DNA of 64,000 nt from Parashewanella tropica (GTDB lineage: Bacteria; Pseudomonadota; Gammaproteobacteria; Enterobacterales; Shewanellaceae): contig NZ_CP037951.1 in assembly GCF_004358445.1 (NCBI RefSeq), positions 607,501 through 671,500 of the forward strand, written 5' to 3'. A model generated the notes under the pieces. It was not told the DNA's origin, ran no database searches, and worked only from the letters and a program-made list of their open reading frames with translations. Position 1 is the stretch's first letter; each line of letters begins with the position of its first letter. The position numbers and the translations under genes were made by a program. Shown piece after piece: positions 34,377-43,988 of the stretch.

Positions 34377-35903
34377 TCACTGCTGATTCAAACGTGCCAG
34401 TAATTTATCCATGGCTCGATATCCCAGTGCTTGAGCAAGATGGCTTCGGCTCACTGTTGGCTCCCCTTGTAAATCGGCAATGGTTCTGGCTACGCGCTGT
34501 AAGCGATGGTAGCTGCGAACAGATAACCCAAGTTGATTAACGCTGTTTTCTAAAAACACTAAATCATCACCATTAAATCCTCCTGTTTGTTTTAATTGTT
34601 TACCAGATAATTGGCTGTTTAGTACACCTGCTCGTGTTAATTGTGTTTCTCTTGCCTTAAGTACTCGCTTGGCAATTTCAGCGCTGGTCTCATTATTGGT
34701 GGGTACTTGATTTAGCGTGCCTTTAGGAAGTTTTGGAACATCGATAGTGAGATCGAAGCGATCTAAGAATGGCCCTGATAAGCGCCCTAAATAACGTTTA
34801 ATTTCATTGAGTGATGCTCGGCTGTTACCTTCGGCATCACCACAAGGGCTCGGATTAAGAGCTGCAATCAGTTGAAAGCGGCTGGAAAACTTTAACTTAG
34901 CGGCGGCACGAGAAATGATTACTTCCCCTGTCTCCATTGGTTCTCGTAAGCAGTCCAGCACCTTACGAGGAAATTCAGCCACTTCGTCTAAAAATAAAAT
35001 TCCTCTGTGTGCTAAGGAGATCTCACCGGGCTTTGGAACACTACCACCGCCAACCAAAGATATTGAAGAACTGGTATGATGGGGGGCACGAAATGGACTC
35101 TGAAAAAACTGCTTAGGGGATAAATGCATTCCTGCCACCGAATGAATGGCGGCAACTTCCAATGCTTCTTCATAGTTCATTTTGGGTAGCAGCGACATAA
35201 TGCGGCTGGCAAGCATGGTTTTGCCTGTGCCCGGAGGACCGAGCATTAGAAGGTTATGACCTCCAGCGGCAGTTATTTCTAACGCTTGTTTCGCTTGGTA
35301 TTGCCCAATCACTTCGCTTAAACAAGTTTGAGTCGTCATTTCATCATCGGTCGATAACCAATCTGCGCCGTTCTCTATTCCCGGTAGTGGCTGCTGACCG
35401 TGAAGATAAGCCGAAATTTGACTCAACTGATGAGCAAATTTAACCCGTTGATAATCAACTAATTCGGCTTCATGGCGATTGTTTTGTGGCATTAGTAAAA
35501 TATGATCGCTGTCTTTAGCGGCAATGATGGCGGGAAGAATACCGGTGCAGGCTTGAACTTGACCTGATAACGCCAACTCTCCAATAAATTCATGGTTTTT
35601 TAAGCTTTGTGGTGGAATTTGGTTTGAAGCCGCTAAAATGCCAATAGCAATCGGTAAATCGTAACGTCCACCTTGTTTGGGGAGATCGGCTGGGGCAAGG
35701 TTTACGGTGATCCTTTGCATTGGAAATTCGAAGCCTGAGTTGATCAGGGCACTACGAACCCGTTCTTTGGCTTCTCTTACTGATGTTTCAGGTAGGCCGA
35801 CTAAATTAAACGCGGGTAATCCATTACTTAAATGCACTTCTACCGTCACCGCTGGCGCTTCTACTCCACAGCTGGCTCGCGTATGGACACAGGCGATCGC
35901 CAT
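34377..35903 (-). CDS. comM: AAA+ ATPase ComM (YifB family)
   Basis: This 508-residue Mg-chelatase-like ATPase has an N-terminal ChlI/Lon-like domain (1-170), Walker A GPPGTGKT at 222-229 and Walker B FLDEVAE at 304-310. A C-terminal Mg_chelatase_C region ends with RSYHRLQRVARTIADLQG. ComM is a hexameric branch-migration helicase that extends recombination during natural transformation in Vibrio. ATG 35903 is chosen over 35909 because AGGA lies 7 nt upstream of the former and only 1 nt from the latter. It is divergent from a small orphan gene. Other competence genes are not in view. Confidence 0.93.
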   Translation of the reverse strand: MAIACVHTRASCGVEAPAVTVEVHLSNGLPAFNLVGLPETSVREAKERVRSALINSGFEFPMQRITVNLAPADLPKQGGRYDLPIAIGILAASNQIPPQSLKNHEFIGELALSGQVQACTGILPAIIAAKDSDHILLMPQNNRHEAELVDYQRVKFAHQLSQISAYLHGQQPLPGIENGADWLSTDDEMTTQTCLSEVIGQYQAKQALEITAAGGHNLLMLGPPGTGKTMLASRIMSLLPKMNYEEALEVAAIHSVAGMHLSPKQFFQSPFRAPHHTSSSISLVGGGSVPKPGEISLAHRGILFLDEVAEFPRKVLDCLREPMETGEVIISRAAAKLKFSSRFQLIAALNPSPCGDAEGNSRASLNEIKRYLGRLSGPFLDRFDLTIDVPKLPKGTLNQVPTNNETSAEIAKRVLKARETQLTRAGVLNSQLSGKQLKQTGGFNGDDLVFLENSVNQLGLSVRSYHRLQRVARTIADLQGEPTVSRSHLAQALGYRAMDKLLARLNQQ

Positions 35904-36036
35904 AAACATATCCTTATGTTTTTCAATTTGTTACAGGTTATGGAAAAAGAGGAGGTTTGTAAACAGTAAGCCCATTCAGTCTCTATTAAGGTGAATAAAC
36001 CTTATACTCGGCCAACATATTTTAAGCGAGATAAAA

Positions 36037-36327
36037 ATGATACCTCACGTATGCCTTTCAGATACTTCAGTGAGTGATTTGAAGGCAATTAAAGACGGTA
36101 ATAAACTTCATGAATTGTCATCTAAATGGTGGACTTGTAGGTTAACAACGAACAAAGAATTTGAAGTCTTCTTTGAAGACGGAGAAGCTATATATGCCTG
36201 TTCTGAATCTCGAAAACAACGAATGATCGAACGCATTAATAAAGGTGAAAAACTGCCAGAGTTACGCTTCAATTCAGAAATTGGTCAAGTGGTTGTAGCA
36301 GTAAATGATTTTTTAAAACAAAAATGA
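36037..36327 (+). CDS. Small orphan protein
   Basis: This 96-residue soluble protein has three Trp/Cys-containing stretches (WWTCRL at 31-36) and a mixed alpha/beta look. GAGA precedes the ATG at a usable distance. It stands alone between comM (divergent) and the cpdB-like pair (convergent) and has its own terminator-like hairpin. I do not recognise a family. The intact frame, ribosome site and terminator support a real gene. Confidence 0.65.
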   Translation: MIPHVCLSDTSVSDLKAIKDGNKLHELSSKWWTCRLTTNKEFEVFFEDGEAIYACSESRKQRMIERINKGEKLPELRFNSEIGQVVVAVNDFLKQK

Positions 36328-36335
36328 GTTTTAAT

Positions 36336-36359
36336 AGTGCAGGCTGTTTAGCCTGCACT
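36336..36359. terminator. Hairpin after the small orphan gene
   Basis: AGTGCAGGCT (36336-36345) and AGCCTGCACT (36350-36359) form a perfect 10-bp stem with a 4-nt loop, between convergent genes. Confidence 0.7.
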
Positions 36360-36370
36360 CGAAGAAAGTC

Positions 36371-38500
36371 TTATTGAGTTTTTAATTTAGTCATATCAAT
36401 ACTGTAAATCGCAAAGTTCGGAACGCTACTTGTGACATCCAGTTTATTCATAGTGCGGCGTTGATTGGCTGTAATGTACGTAGCGGCTTTGTCACTATCT
36501 TGGGTTTCAAAGCGAACATCAAGCGTTGATGCTGGGGTAATGTTGACAAAATCCCAATTGTTATCTGCTTGAGTATTTATCGTTTTTGATGACTTTCCGG
36601 TAGCAGGATCAAATCCAGACTGATCTTTTATATAGTCAATGAGAACCTGACGATTTTCAATGGCATAGTCAGCAACTACATTATCTCTGCCTGTTCCAGC
36701 AAATTTACCGCCGAAAGCACGGTAGTTGTTAGTAACGACGATAAAGTTTTGTTTAGCGAAGGCATCGCCAGTAATGGGATCTCCACTGGTAGGTGTGTAA
36801 GTTAAATCTTGGATCCGTTGACTGCCGCCAGCGACATTTTGGATTTTACAGTCTCTGTCATAGTTTGAAGGCTTAGTGACATCAATTTTGTAAGTAATCC
36901 CTTTAATGGTATCGAAGTTATAGGTTGGGTGGCCTGCTCTGTTGATTAGGTTTTGAGGCGCAGTAGATGCAGGGTCGATTTTATTAAACTGGTTAGCACT
37001 ACACTCTAGCCACTCTTTAACTTGTGCGCCAGTGACTTTTAACGCCACCATTGTGTTTGGATAAAGGTATAAATCGGCCGCATTTTTAAATGCTAAATCA
37101 CCAGCTGCTACTTGCACATATTGGTCCGCATCATTGCTTGTTTCAAAGCGACCTCCTGCTTTAAATGGCGCCGCGGCTGCGAGAATGGGGAGGGTTCTAT
37201 CGGCTTCGTTTTTGATTGCGTCTTTATTGTTTGTGGCGTACCACATTTCGGCATTCGCCACAATTTGAACGGTTGGATCATCTTGCGCCATTGATAAGAA
37301 GCTGAACATATCCGATGATCCTTTACCAATCGGAGCATTCACGTATGTACGCGTACCCGCATGTTCTTTGGCTACTGCATCGCGAATTTGTTGATCAGTC
37401 TCCACCAATGCTTTTTTATTCTTTCCATCATAAATTGGTCGAGTTGCGCTTTTTGAATCAGTAACTTTCCATTTCCCATTTTGTTTTTCTAGCGTGAGAT
37501 CGATAACTCCTAAGTTATCTCCCCAACGCCCTGGCATAACCGCGGCTACGCCGTTGATAGTGCCTTTAGTTATATCGACTTGATCGACGTCTTTATATTT
37601 ATCACTTGGGAAGAGCGCGTGACTGTGACCAAAAGCAATGGCATCGATCCCTGGTACTTTTGATAGTGCCCAAACGGCATTTTCCATCATTTTATTGTCG
37701 TCGTTCGGTGTCCCCATGCCTGAATGTGGAATGGCAATGATGATATCAGCGCCTTTTTGTTTCATTTCAGGCACATATTTGTTCGCTGAATCAATAATGC
37801 TGTTTGCGGTGACTTTACCGGTTAAATTTTCAGAATCCCATTGCATAATTTGTGGAGGCACAAACCCGATATAGCCAATTTTTAGGGTTTCCATATCTCC
37901 GTTTTGATCTTTTACTTGCTTGTCTTCAATGATATAAGGTGTAAAGCGATTATCACCCTTATTTTTACCGTTTACGCCACAGTCGGTATCGCAAATCACG
38001 TTTGAATTGATGTAAGGAAACTTGGCTCCTTTTAAAGCGGCATCCAAAAATCCAAGACCGTAGTTGAATTCGTGATTCCCTATATTTGCAACGTCGTAGT
38101 CGATGATATTCATCGCTTTGTAAGCAGGGTGGGTTTCTGGCAAAGAGTTATCATTTTTTTTGTAGACATCAGCCATGTAATCGCCCATAGGGCTACCTTG
38201 AAGTAAGTCACCATTATCGACAGTAACTGAGTTATCTACTTCTTTTCTTGCGGCTTTAATTAGGTTAGAAACACGTGCAAGCCCAATGGTTGGGTCATTC
38301 CCACTCTGATCACTTTTACCATCATCTTTGTAATAGTTGTAATCCATAATATTGGTATGTAGATCACTGGTTTCTAAAATTCTAAGTTTAACAACGTCAT
38401 TGTGATGTTTATGGCTTTTACCGCCACAGCCTGATAGGCCTAATGCTGTCGTTACAGCCACAGCTAACAATAATCCTGTTGTTACTTTTGGTTTTATCAT
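36371..38500 (-). CDS. cpdB: CpdB-like 2',3'-cyclic nucleotide phosphodiesterase/3'-nucleotidase lipoprotein, copy 2
   Basis: This 709-residue protein has a lipoprotein signal (lipobox LSGC, Cys25), so it is attached to an envelope membrane. The metallophosphoesterase domain shows ETSDLHTNIMDYNYYKDD, DNGDLLQGSPMGDY, GNHEFNYGLGFLD and GHSHALFP, which bind two metals. The C-terminal 5'-nucleotidase domain has NTMVALKVTGAQVKEWLE and IVVTNNYRAFGGKFAGTGRDN. CpdB turns 2',3'-cyclic nucleotides and 3'-nucleotides into nucleosides and phosphate. Classical CpdB is periplasmic and soluble, so the lipid anchor is notable. A close paralogue lies 213 bp upstream. Confidence 0.9.
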   Translation of the reverse strand: MIKPKVTTGLLLAVAVTTALGLSGCGGKSHKHHNDVVKLRILETSDLHTNIMDYNYYKDDGKSDQSGNDPTIGLARVSNLIKAARKEVDNSVTVDNGDLLQGSPMGDYMADVYKKNDNSLPETHPAYKAMNIIDYDVANIGNHEFNYGLGFLDAALKGAKFPYINSNVICDTDCGVNGKNKGDNRFTPYIIEDKQVKDQNGDMETLKIGYIGFVPPQIMQWDSENLTGKVTANSIIDSANKYVPEMKQKGADIIIAIPHSGMGTPNDDNKMMENAVWALSKVPGIDAIAFGHSHALFPSDKYKDVDQVDITKGTINGVAAVMPGRWGDNLGVIDLTLEKQNGKWKVTDSKSATRPIYDGKNKKALVETDQQIRDAVAKEHAGTRTYVNAPIGKGSSDMFSFLSMAQDDPTVQIVANAEMWYATNNKDAIKNEADRTLPILAAAAPFKAGGRFETSNDADQYVQVAAGDLAFKNAADLYLYPNTMVALKVTGAQVKEWLECSANQFNKIDPASTAPQNLINRAGHPTYNFDTIKGITYKIDVTKPSNYDRDCKIQNVAGGSQRIQDLTYTPTSGDPITGDAFAKQNFIVVTNNYRAFGGKFAGTGRDNVVADYAIENRQVLIDYIKDQSGFDPATGKSSKTINTQADNNWDFVNITPASTLDVRFETQDSDKAATYITANQRRTMNKLDVTSSVPNFAIYSIDMTKLKTQ

Positions 38501-38671
38501 TGCCTTACCCTTTTGCTATTTATTGAAAAAAGGAATCGGACAATTATTGGGCTTGGTTCAAGTTGAAAAAGAGGGAAAGATCACATATCGACAATGATTA
38601 ATTAAGCAGATCACATTTTAAGGTAGGAGGTGTAACTGAATGGTAGTGAGAATTCGTGGATGTTTAAGTAT

Positions 38672-38696
38672 CCCCCTCACTCAGAAGTGAGGAGGG
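38672..38696 (-). terminator. Hairpin after cpdB-like copy 1
   Basis: A stem of about 10 bp with one bulged A (left arm ending CCTCACT at 38681, right arm beginning AGTGAGG at 38686) lies just after the stop of the upstream cpdB-like gene. No T run follows on the minus strand. Confidence 0.5.
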
Positions 38697-38713
38697 AGAT
38701 ATAAGTTCTAGAT

Positions 38714-40837
38714 TTACTTTTCTATGATTTTCTTCATATCGATGCTGTATACCGCAAAGCCTGGAAACTTGGCTTTAGCATCTAACTTTTTCATTGCACG
38801 ACGTTTGTTTTGCTCTACAAAGTCAGCCGCTTTTTTGCTGTCTTGCGTTTCAAAGCGAACATCTAATGCAACGTTAGTATCGATGTTTTTAAAATCCCAG
38901 TTATTGTCGGCAGAAGTGACAACTTCGCCAGATGATTCACCTGTATCAGGGTTATAACCTGATGTGTCTTTGATGTAATCAATCAATACTTGGCGGTTTT
39001 CGATCGCATAGTCTGCAACAATATGGTCTTTACCTGTGCCAGCAAACTTAGCGCCGTAAGCTCTGTAGTTGTTGGTTACGACAATAAAGTCTTGTGCCGC
39101 GAGTTTCTCACCTTGGAGTTTGGTATCACCTTTGGTGTAAGTTAAATTAACGATGCGCTGGCTACCACCCTCTACATTTAGCTTTTTACAATCATTGTCG
39201 TAATTGGAAGGTTGGGTTACGTCAATTTGATAGGTAACGCCTTCGATGCTATCAAAGTTGTATGTGCGGTGCTTTTCACGCTCAACAAGGCTTTGTGGTT
39301 CCGTTGAGTTAGGGTCAATTTGCTTAAATTGATTCGCACTACACTCAAGCCACTCTTTTAGTTCTGCGCCAGTGACTTTTACTGCAACCATGGTATTTGG
39401 ATAAAGGTATAAATCGGCGGCGTTCTTAAAGGCGAGCTTACCCGCAGGCACTTGAACATAGCTATAAGAATCATCGGCTGAAGAGTAACGACCACCGGCT
39501 TTAAATGGTGCCGCAGCAGATAGGATAGGAAGATCCTTGTGCTCTTTTAGTACATCTAAGTTCTTTTTGGCATACCACATTTGTGCATCAGCCACGATTT
39601 GAACACTAGGATCATCCTGTGCCATTGACAAGAAACTGTACATATCGGCAGAGGCTTTGCCGATAGGAGCGTTGACATACTGACGTGTACCTTCGTGCTC
39701 AGATGAAATGGTGTCGCGCACTTCATAGTTGGTTTCTACCAGTGATTCTTTTTTGCTGCCATCGAAAATTGGGCGGGTTGTGCTTTGAGAGTCGACGACT
39801 TTCCAGTTATCGCCATCTTTTTCTAGGGTTAAGTCAACAATACCTAAGTTGTTACCCCAACGTCCAGGCATAACCGCAGCAGTACCATTGATTTGGCCTT
39901 TTTCAATGTCGGCATTTTTTACTTTTTCAAATTTAGTGCTTGGGAAAACAGCGTGGCTGTGACCAAACATAATGGCATCAATACCTTCAACGGTTGATAA
40001 TGCCCAAACCGCATTTTCTGCATCTTTACTGGTGGTATCTTCTTCACCAATACCTGAATGCGGAATCGCAACGATAACATCTGCGCCTTTAGCCTTCATT
40101 TCAGGTACATATTTTTTAGCGGATTCTAAAATGTCATTGGCGGTCACTTTACCTGTTAGGTTTTTGGCGTCCCACAACATGATTTGTGGCGGTACAAAGC
40201 CAATGTAGCCGACTTTGATGGTATGGATATCACCATCGGTATCCATCACTTGTTTTTCTTTAATTATGTATGGTGTGAAGCGATTCTCGCCTTTTTTAGC
40301 TCCTTCTTTTTCACACTCAGCGTCACAAACTACATTGGAGTTGATGTAAGGGAAATCTGCCCCTTTTAATGAAGCATCCAGAAACGCAAGACCGAAGTTG
40401 AATTCGTGATTACCAATGTTACCAACATCGTAATCCAGTAAATTCATGGCCTTATAGGCTGGGTGAGTATCAGGCAGAGTGTTGCCATTTTTCTTAAACT
40501 CATCAGCCATGTAGTCACCCATTGGACTACCTTGAAGTAAATCACCATTATCGACTAATACTGAGTTTTTGACTTCTTTACGTGCAGCTAGAACTAAATT
40601 GGAAACACGTGCAAAACCAATCGTTGGATCGTCGCCGCTGTGTGAACTTTTACCGTCATCTCTGTAGTAGTTGTAATCCATGATGTTGGTGTGAAGATCT
40701 GTGGTCTCTAGTACACGTAATTTAACAATGTCTTTATGATGATCATTACTACCGCAAGCGGTTAACCCCAATGAAGCTGAAATGGCTAAGGCGAGTAGCG
40801 CTTTACCTGAATTCATAGGCAGTTTCTTTGCCTTCAT
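38714..40837 (-). CDS. cpdB: CpdB-like 2',3'-cyclic nucleotide phosphodiesterase/3'-nucleotidase lipoprotein, copy 1
   Basis: This 707-residue protein has lipobox LTAC with Cys28 and the same domain order as its downstream neighbour: metallophosphoesterase (ETTDLHTNIMDYNYYRDD, DNGDLLQGSPMGDY, GNHEFNFGLAFLD, GHSHAVFP), then the 5'-nucleotidase C-terminal domain. The pair is strongly similar along the whole length, so it is a tandem duplication. AGGGGTG lies 5 nt before the ATG. It should release phosphate and nucleosides from RNA-derived nucleotides at the cell surface or periplasm. Which copy is the ancestral one cannot be told. Confidence 0.9.
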   Translation of the reverse strand: MKAKKLPMNSGKALLALAISASLGLTACGSNDHHKDIVKLRVLETTDLHTNIMDYNYYRDDGKSSHSGDDPTIGFARVSNLVLAARKEVKNSVLVDNGDLLQGSPMGDYMADEFKKNGNTLPDTHPAYKAMNLLDYDVGNIGNHEFNFGLAFLDASLKGADFPYINSNVVCDAECEKEGAKKGENRFTPYIIKEKQVMDTDGDIHTIKVGYIGFVPPQIMLWDAKNLTGKVTANDILESAKKYVPEMKAKGADVIVAIPHSGIGEEDTTSKDAENAVWALSTVEGIDAIMFGHSHAVFPSTKFEKVKNADIEKGQINGTAAVMPGRWGNNLGIVDLTLEKDGDNWKVVDSQSTTRPIFDGSKKESLVETNYEVRDTISSEHEGTRQYVNAPIGKASADMYSFLSMAQDDPSVQIVADAQMWYAKKNLDVLKEHKDLPILSAAAPFKAGGRYSSADDSYSYVQVPAGKLAFKNAADLYLYPNTMVAVKVTGAELKEWLECSANQFKQIDPNSTEPQSLVEREKHRTYNFDSIEGVTYQIDVTQPSNYDNDCKKLNVEGGSQRIVNLTYTKGDTKLQGEKLAAQDFIVVTNNYRAYGAKFAGTGKDHIVADYAIENRQVLIDYIKDTSGYNPDTGESSGEVVTSADNNWDFKNIDTNVALDVRFETQDSKKAADFVEQNKRRAMKKLDAKAKFPGFAVYSIDMKKIIEK

Positions 40838-41180
40838 GTTACACCCCTGTTTTATCGTATTTATAATGCAAATTGCTTAGCGATTATTATCTATCACTTT
40901 TTTTGTAGTTGAGACTTATATCACGAGTTATGGATGACACTATGGATATTGTATTCAATCGGATAAATACTCAACAATTGGTTGTTCAAAAGTTACGAAG
41001 ATGAATTGGTAATGTATTTAAAATAAATGCTCAGTGTTACAAATCTATGTTTTGAACAAAAGCTACCCACTGCATTTTGAATGAAAGGGGGAAGTGAGGA
41101 AAAGAAAGGAAGTGTGTATTGATGGTTATTAGGGGTAATAATCGTGACTTCCTATATAAGAAGCCACGATTCAAATATTG
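40838..41180. other. Intergenic region upstream of cpdB-like copy 1
   Basis: This 343-bp AT-rich stretch carries the ribosome site and presumably the promoter of the cpdB-like gene. At its left-gene end is a hairpin (41141-41172: AATCGTG/CACGATT with inner CTTC/GAAG) that follows the EEP lipoprotein stop. I looked for a Pho box and found none that convinces. Confidence 0.4.
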
Positions 41181-42446
41181 CTATTTACTGATCTTAATAT
41201 CAACCCAAACTAAGCGGTGATCAGATGATACTGATTTGGCATATCTGCTATCGTTCTCTTGCTTTTCTTCGTTGTTGTCGAATAAATAACGATAAGGTTC
41301 ACCTTTAGCTTGCCAGTATACTCCGGTGTCCGTTACCGTTAGATCCGATGACGGTAAAACGTAATCTAAACGAAGTGGGTACACATGAGTCCAGTAGTCT
41401 TTTGTGCCATTAAAGACTGTTTTAGGTTTGGGTTCAAAGTTAGCCCCACCTTTAGAAGCTGGTACATTGTTACCAACAGCCACTTCTTGCGCAACACGAG
41501 GATGGTTCAATAGTTGTTTGATTGCACTTTTGTAAGAGTCACCGTCTACAGGATCGGCATTTAAGTCACCTGCTATCACAAAGGATTCTCCTGATTTCAA
41601 ACCGCCGCGGTTGCCTTGATCGTCAATCAAATAAGAATTACGACTGTAATCTTCACTAACGTAATCGGCAAATAGGCGAATTTCATCATAGTTGCGTCGA
41701 CCATTGCGATCTTCTGGACCATCAAACACTGGTGGAGTTGGGTGCATAGCAAGTAAATGTACGGTTTTGTCTTTTGAAACTTTGATAGGTAGATCAATAT
41801 GGTTTTTTGAAGATAAACGGAAGTGTTTCAGAGTGGCTTCTGAATAATAAGGTTTACCTGTGTCCTTCTTATTTTCAAATTTGTTTGGGAGTGCTGCGTT
41901 AGGCATTTTATTCCAAAGGAATTTTTGGAAACTACGCAAATTCTTAGTATCTATTTCGTACTTAGACAGAACAACAAAGCCATACTGACCGTGATACATA
42001 CCAAAACCGTAAGTGTCGGCTGGAACCGTGACTTTACCATCATCATTTAAATCGAATTCCGCTAATCCAGTATTGGTTGGAACGATGTAAAAATACGGAT
42101 ACTCGATAGGTTTAGCACCATTTTGAGCCTTAGCTAAGAAGTTTTTTTGGAAGTCTTTAATGGCTTTTGAGTTTTCACCAATGCCATCGTGGTCAAACTC
42201 ATTTAATAGTAAAACGTCTGGTCGAGTACGCTGAATTACTTCCGCAACATTTTTGATTTGTTGATTTTTTCCTGCAGCCATTTCAGCTGGTAATTGATCG
42301 GCGGCTTTACGATCGAATGAGGCATTATAGGTTGCAAAGCGAACGGTGGTGTCTGTTGGTTCTTGTGTTTTGTGGTTATCTGAACCACAGCCTGTAAGTA
42401 ATGCTGTACCAATTGCTACAGCAGCAAGACTCATTTTTAATTTCAT
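41181..42446 (-). CDS. Endonuclease/exonuclease/phosphatase-fold lipoprotein, copy 2
   Basis: From ATG 42446, preceded by AGGGG, this is a 421-residue lipoprotein (LTGC, Cys20); the frame extends to 42485 without support. The EEP (DNase I-like) fold is marked by VLLLNEFDHDG (metal-binding Glu), LAMHPTPPVFDGPEDRNGRRN, IAGDLNADPVDGDSY and SSDHRLVWVDI (catalytic Asp-His). Such exported EEP proteins cleave nucleic acids or phosphate esters; the exact substrate is unknown. It follows a close paralogue 186 bp upstream and stands beside two CpdB-like genes, suggesting work on external nucleic acid or phosphate. Confidence 0.85.
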   Translation of the reverse strand: MKLKMSLAAVAIGTALLTGCGSDNHKTQEPTDTTVRFATYNASFDRKAADQLPAEMAAGKNQQIKNVAEVIQRTRPDVLLLNEFDHDGIGENSKAIKDFQKNFLAKAQNGAKPIEYPYFYIVPTNTGLAEFDLNDDGKVTVPADTYGFGMYHGQYGFVVLSKYEIDTKNLRSFQKFLWNKMPNAALPNKFENKKDTGKPYYSEATLKHFRLSSKNHIDLPIKVSKDKTVHLLAMHPTPPVFDGPEDRNGRRNYDEIRLFADYVSEDYSRNSYLIDDQGNRGGLKSGESFVIAGDLNADPVDGDSYKSAIKQLLNHPRVAQEVAVGNNVPASKGGANFEPKPKTVFNGTKDYWTHVYPLRLDYVLPSSDLTVTDTGVYWQAKGEPYRYLFDNNEEKQENDSRYAKSVSSDHRLVWVDIKISK

Positions 42447-42595
42447 TAGTAACCCCTTGTTTAATTCTTTGCTCATTGGCGGCAAAGTAGAGCTGGATAA
42501 TAAGCGGGCATTAATGGAATTTATGTGAGCAAGGTAGCTTTTAAATCATTCTAATGTGATAAATGAGATTATTTGGTGAATAAAAGTGCAGAATG

Positions 42596-42623
42596 TGTGA
42601 GCTAGAATCGAGTCTAGCTCACA
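42596..42623 (-). terminator. Hairpin after EEP lipoprotein copy 1
   Basis: TGTGAGCTAGA and TCTAGCTCACA form a perfect 11-bp stem with a 6-nt loop, 10 bp after the stop of the gene at 42633-43838. Confidence 0.7.
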
Positions 42624-42632
42624 ATATGATTG

Positions 42633-43838
42633 CTAAAAAGTAACATCAACCCAAACTAAGCGGTGATCAGATGATACTGATTTGCCTTGATTGCCTTTTT
42701 TATCTTCAACTAAGTAACGTAGCTTAGAGTCTTTTTCGGGCCAGAATACACCTGATCCAGTTACAGTTAAATTTGCCGATGGAAGAGCGTAATCTAGACG
42801 CAAAGGAAAAGTGTGAGTCCAGTAGGCAGGGTTGCCTTTAGTCTCTTTCTTGGTTTTATAGGTCGATCCACCTTTCGATGATGGCACGTCCACATATTGA
42901 GCCGCTTTTTGGTGAACTCTAGGATGCTTTAATAATTGAAGTATTGAGCGTTGATAAGAATCACCATCAATAGGATCGGCATTAAGATCGCCCATAATCA
43001 CAAAGGCCTCATTCGGCTTTAAACCGCCTTTGTTGCCTTGATCATCAACAAGGTATTGATGGTTCTCAGTGCTGATGTAATCACTAAATAAGCGGATTTC
43101 ATCATGGTTACGCCGTCCGTTGCGATCCTCTGGTCCATCAAATACAGGTGGAGTAGGGTGCATGGCTAACACATGAATGGCTTCATCTCCAATCTGCACA
43201 GGTAAGTCAATATGGTTTTTAGATGACAAGCGCATGTACTTTAGCGTGTTATCAGAATAATAATTGGAACCGTCTTCTTTCACTGGCAGAGCGGCGTTAG
43301 GCATATCTTTCCAATGGAAGGTTTGGAAACTACGCAATTGGTCAGTTTTTAATGGATATTTGGAAAGCACGATAAAACCATACTGACCGTGATACATGCC
43401 AAAACCATAAGTGTCAGCGGGAACCGTTACCTTGCCATCACCATTGAGGTCGACTTCTGCCAAACCTGTATTGGTTGGGGCAATATAAAAGTAAGGATAC
43501 TCAATAGGCTTTGAGCCATTGTGAGATTTTGCCAAATAGTTGTTTAGGAAGTTTCGAACGGCTTTATCGTCTTTGCCTACGCCGTCGTGATCAAATTCAT
43601 TAAGAAGTAGAACATCAGGGCGAACACGTTGAATGACTTCTGCCACATTTTTGATTTGTTGGTGTGTGCCTTGTGCCATTTCATCGGCAAGTTGAGTCGC
43701 GGTCTTACGATCAAATGAGGCGTTAAAAGTGGCAAAGCGCAAAGTAGTTTGATTCACGTTAGTTTCAGTTTCTTTTTGGTTACAAGCCGTGATGGCAGCC
43801 ATTGCAAAGCAAGCGGCAGCAAGATTTTTCAGTTTCAT
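42633..43838 (-). CDS. Endonuclease/exonuclease/phosphatase-fold lipoprotein, copy 1
   Basis: This 401-residue protein has a lipoprotein signal (ITAC, Cys19) and the same EEP motifs as its neighbour: LLLNEFDHDGVG, MHPTPPVFDGPEDRNGRRN, IMGDLNADPIDGDSY and SSDHRLVWVDV. The two are tandem paralogues of similar length, differing mostly in the N-terminal 30 residues and a loop near 160-180. Probable role: exported nuclease or phosphatase on external substrates. lptG lies upstream on the same strand with a hairpin between them, so this gene likely has its own promoter in the 43839-43946 gap. Confidence 0.85.
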   Translation of the reverse strand: MKLKNLAAACFAMAAITACNQKETETNVNQTTLRFATFNASFDRKTATQLADEMAQGTHQQIKNVAEVIQRVRPDVLLLNEFDHDGVGKDDKAVRNFLNNYLAKSHNGSKPIEYPYFYIAPTNTGLAEVDLNGDGKVTVPADTYGFGMYHGQYGFIVLSKYPLKTDQLRSFQTFHWKDMPNAALPVKEDGSNYYSDNTLKYMRLSSKNHIDLPVQIGDEAIHVLAMHPTPPVFDGPEDRNGRRNHDEIRLFSDYISTENHQYLVDDQGNKGGLKPNEAFVIMGDLNADPIDGDSYQRSILQLLKHPRVHQKAAQYVDVPSSKGGSTYKTKKETKGNPAYWTHTFPLRLDYALPSANLTVTGSGVFWPEKDSKLRYLVEDKKGNQGKSVSSDHRLVWVDVTF

Positions 43839-43946
43839 GAGGTTGATTTTATTATTTGAATTTAGGGTATTTTATTCGAGGCCATATACGGCCTCTAGCA
43901 ACTATAACAGTTTGATGATGGGCTTTACAGTTGACAATAAGAGGGG

Positions 43947-43977
43947 AATCCGAAAGCTCCTTAGAAGCTCTCGGATT
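43947..43977 (-). terminator. Hairpin after lptG
   Basis: AATCCGA/TCGGATT with an inner AGCT/AGCT and one mismatch forms a stem directly after the lptG stop. Confidence 0.55.
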
Positions 43978-43988
43978 AGTGTTAGAAA

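Noticed and set aside
40920-40960. ATGGAT-containing string as another copy of the TGG-centred repeat
   Set aside because: The flanks are not complementary.
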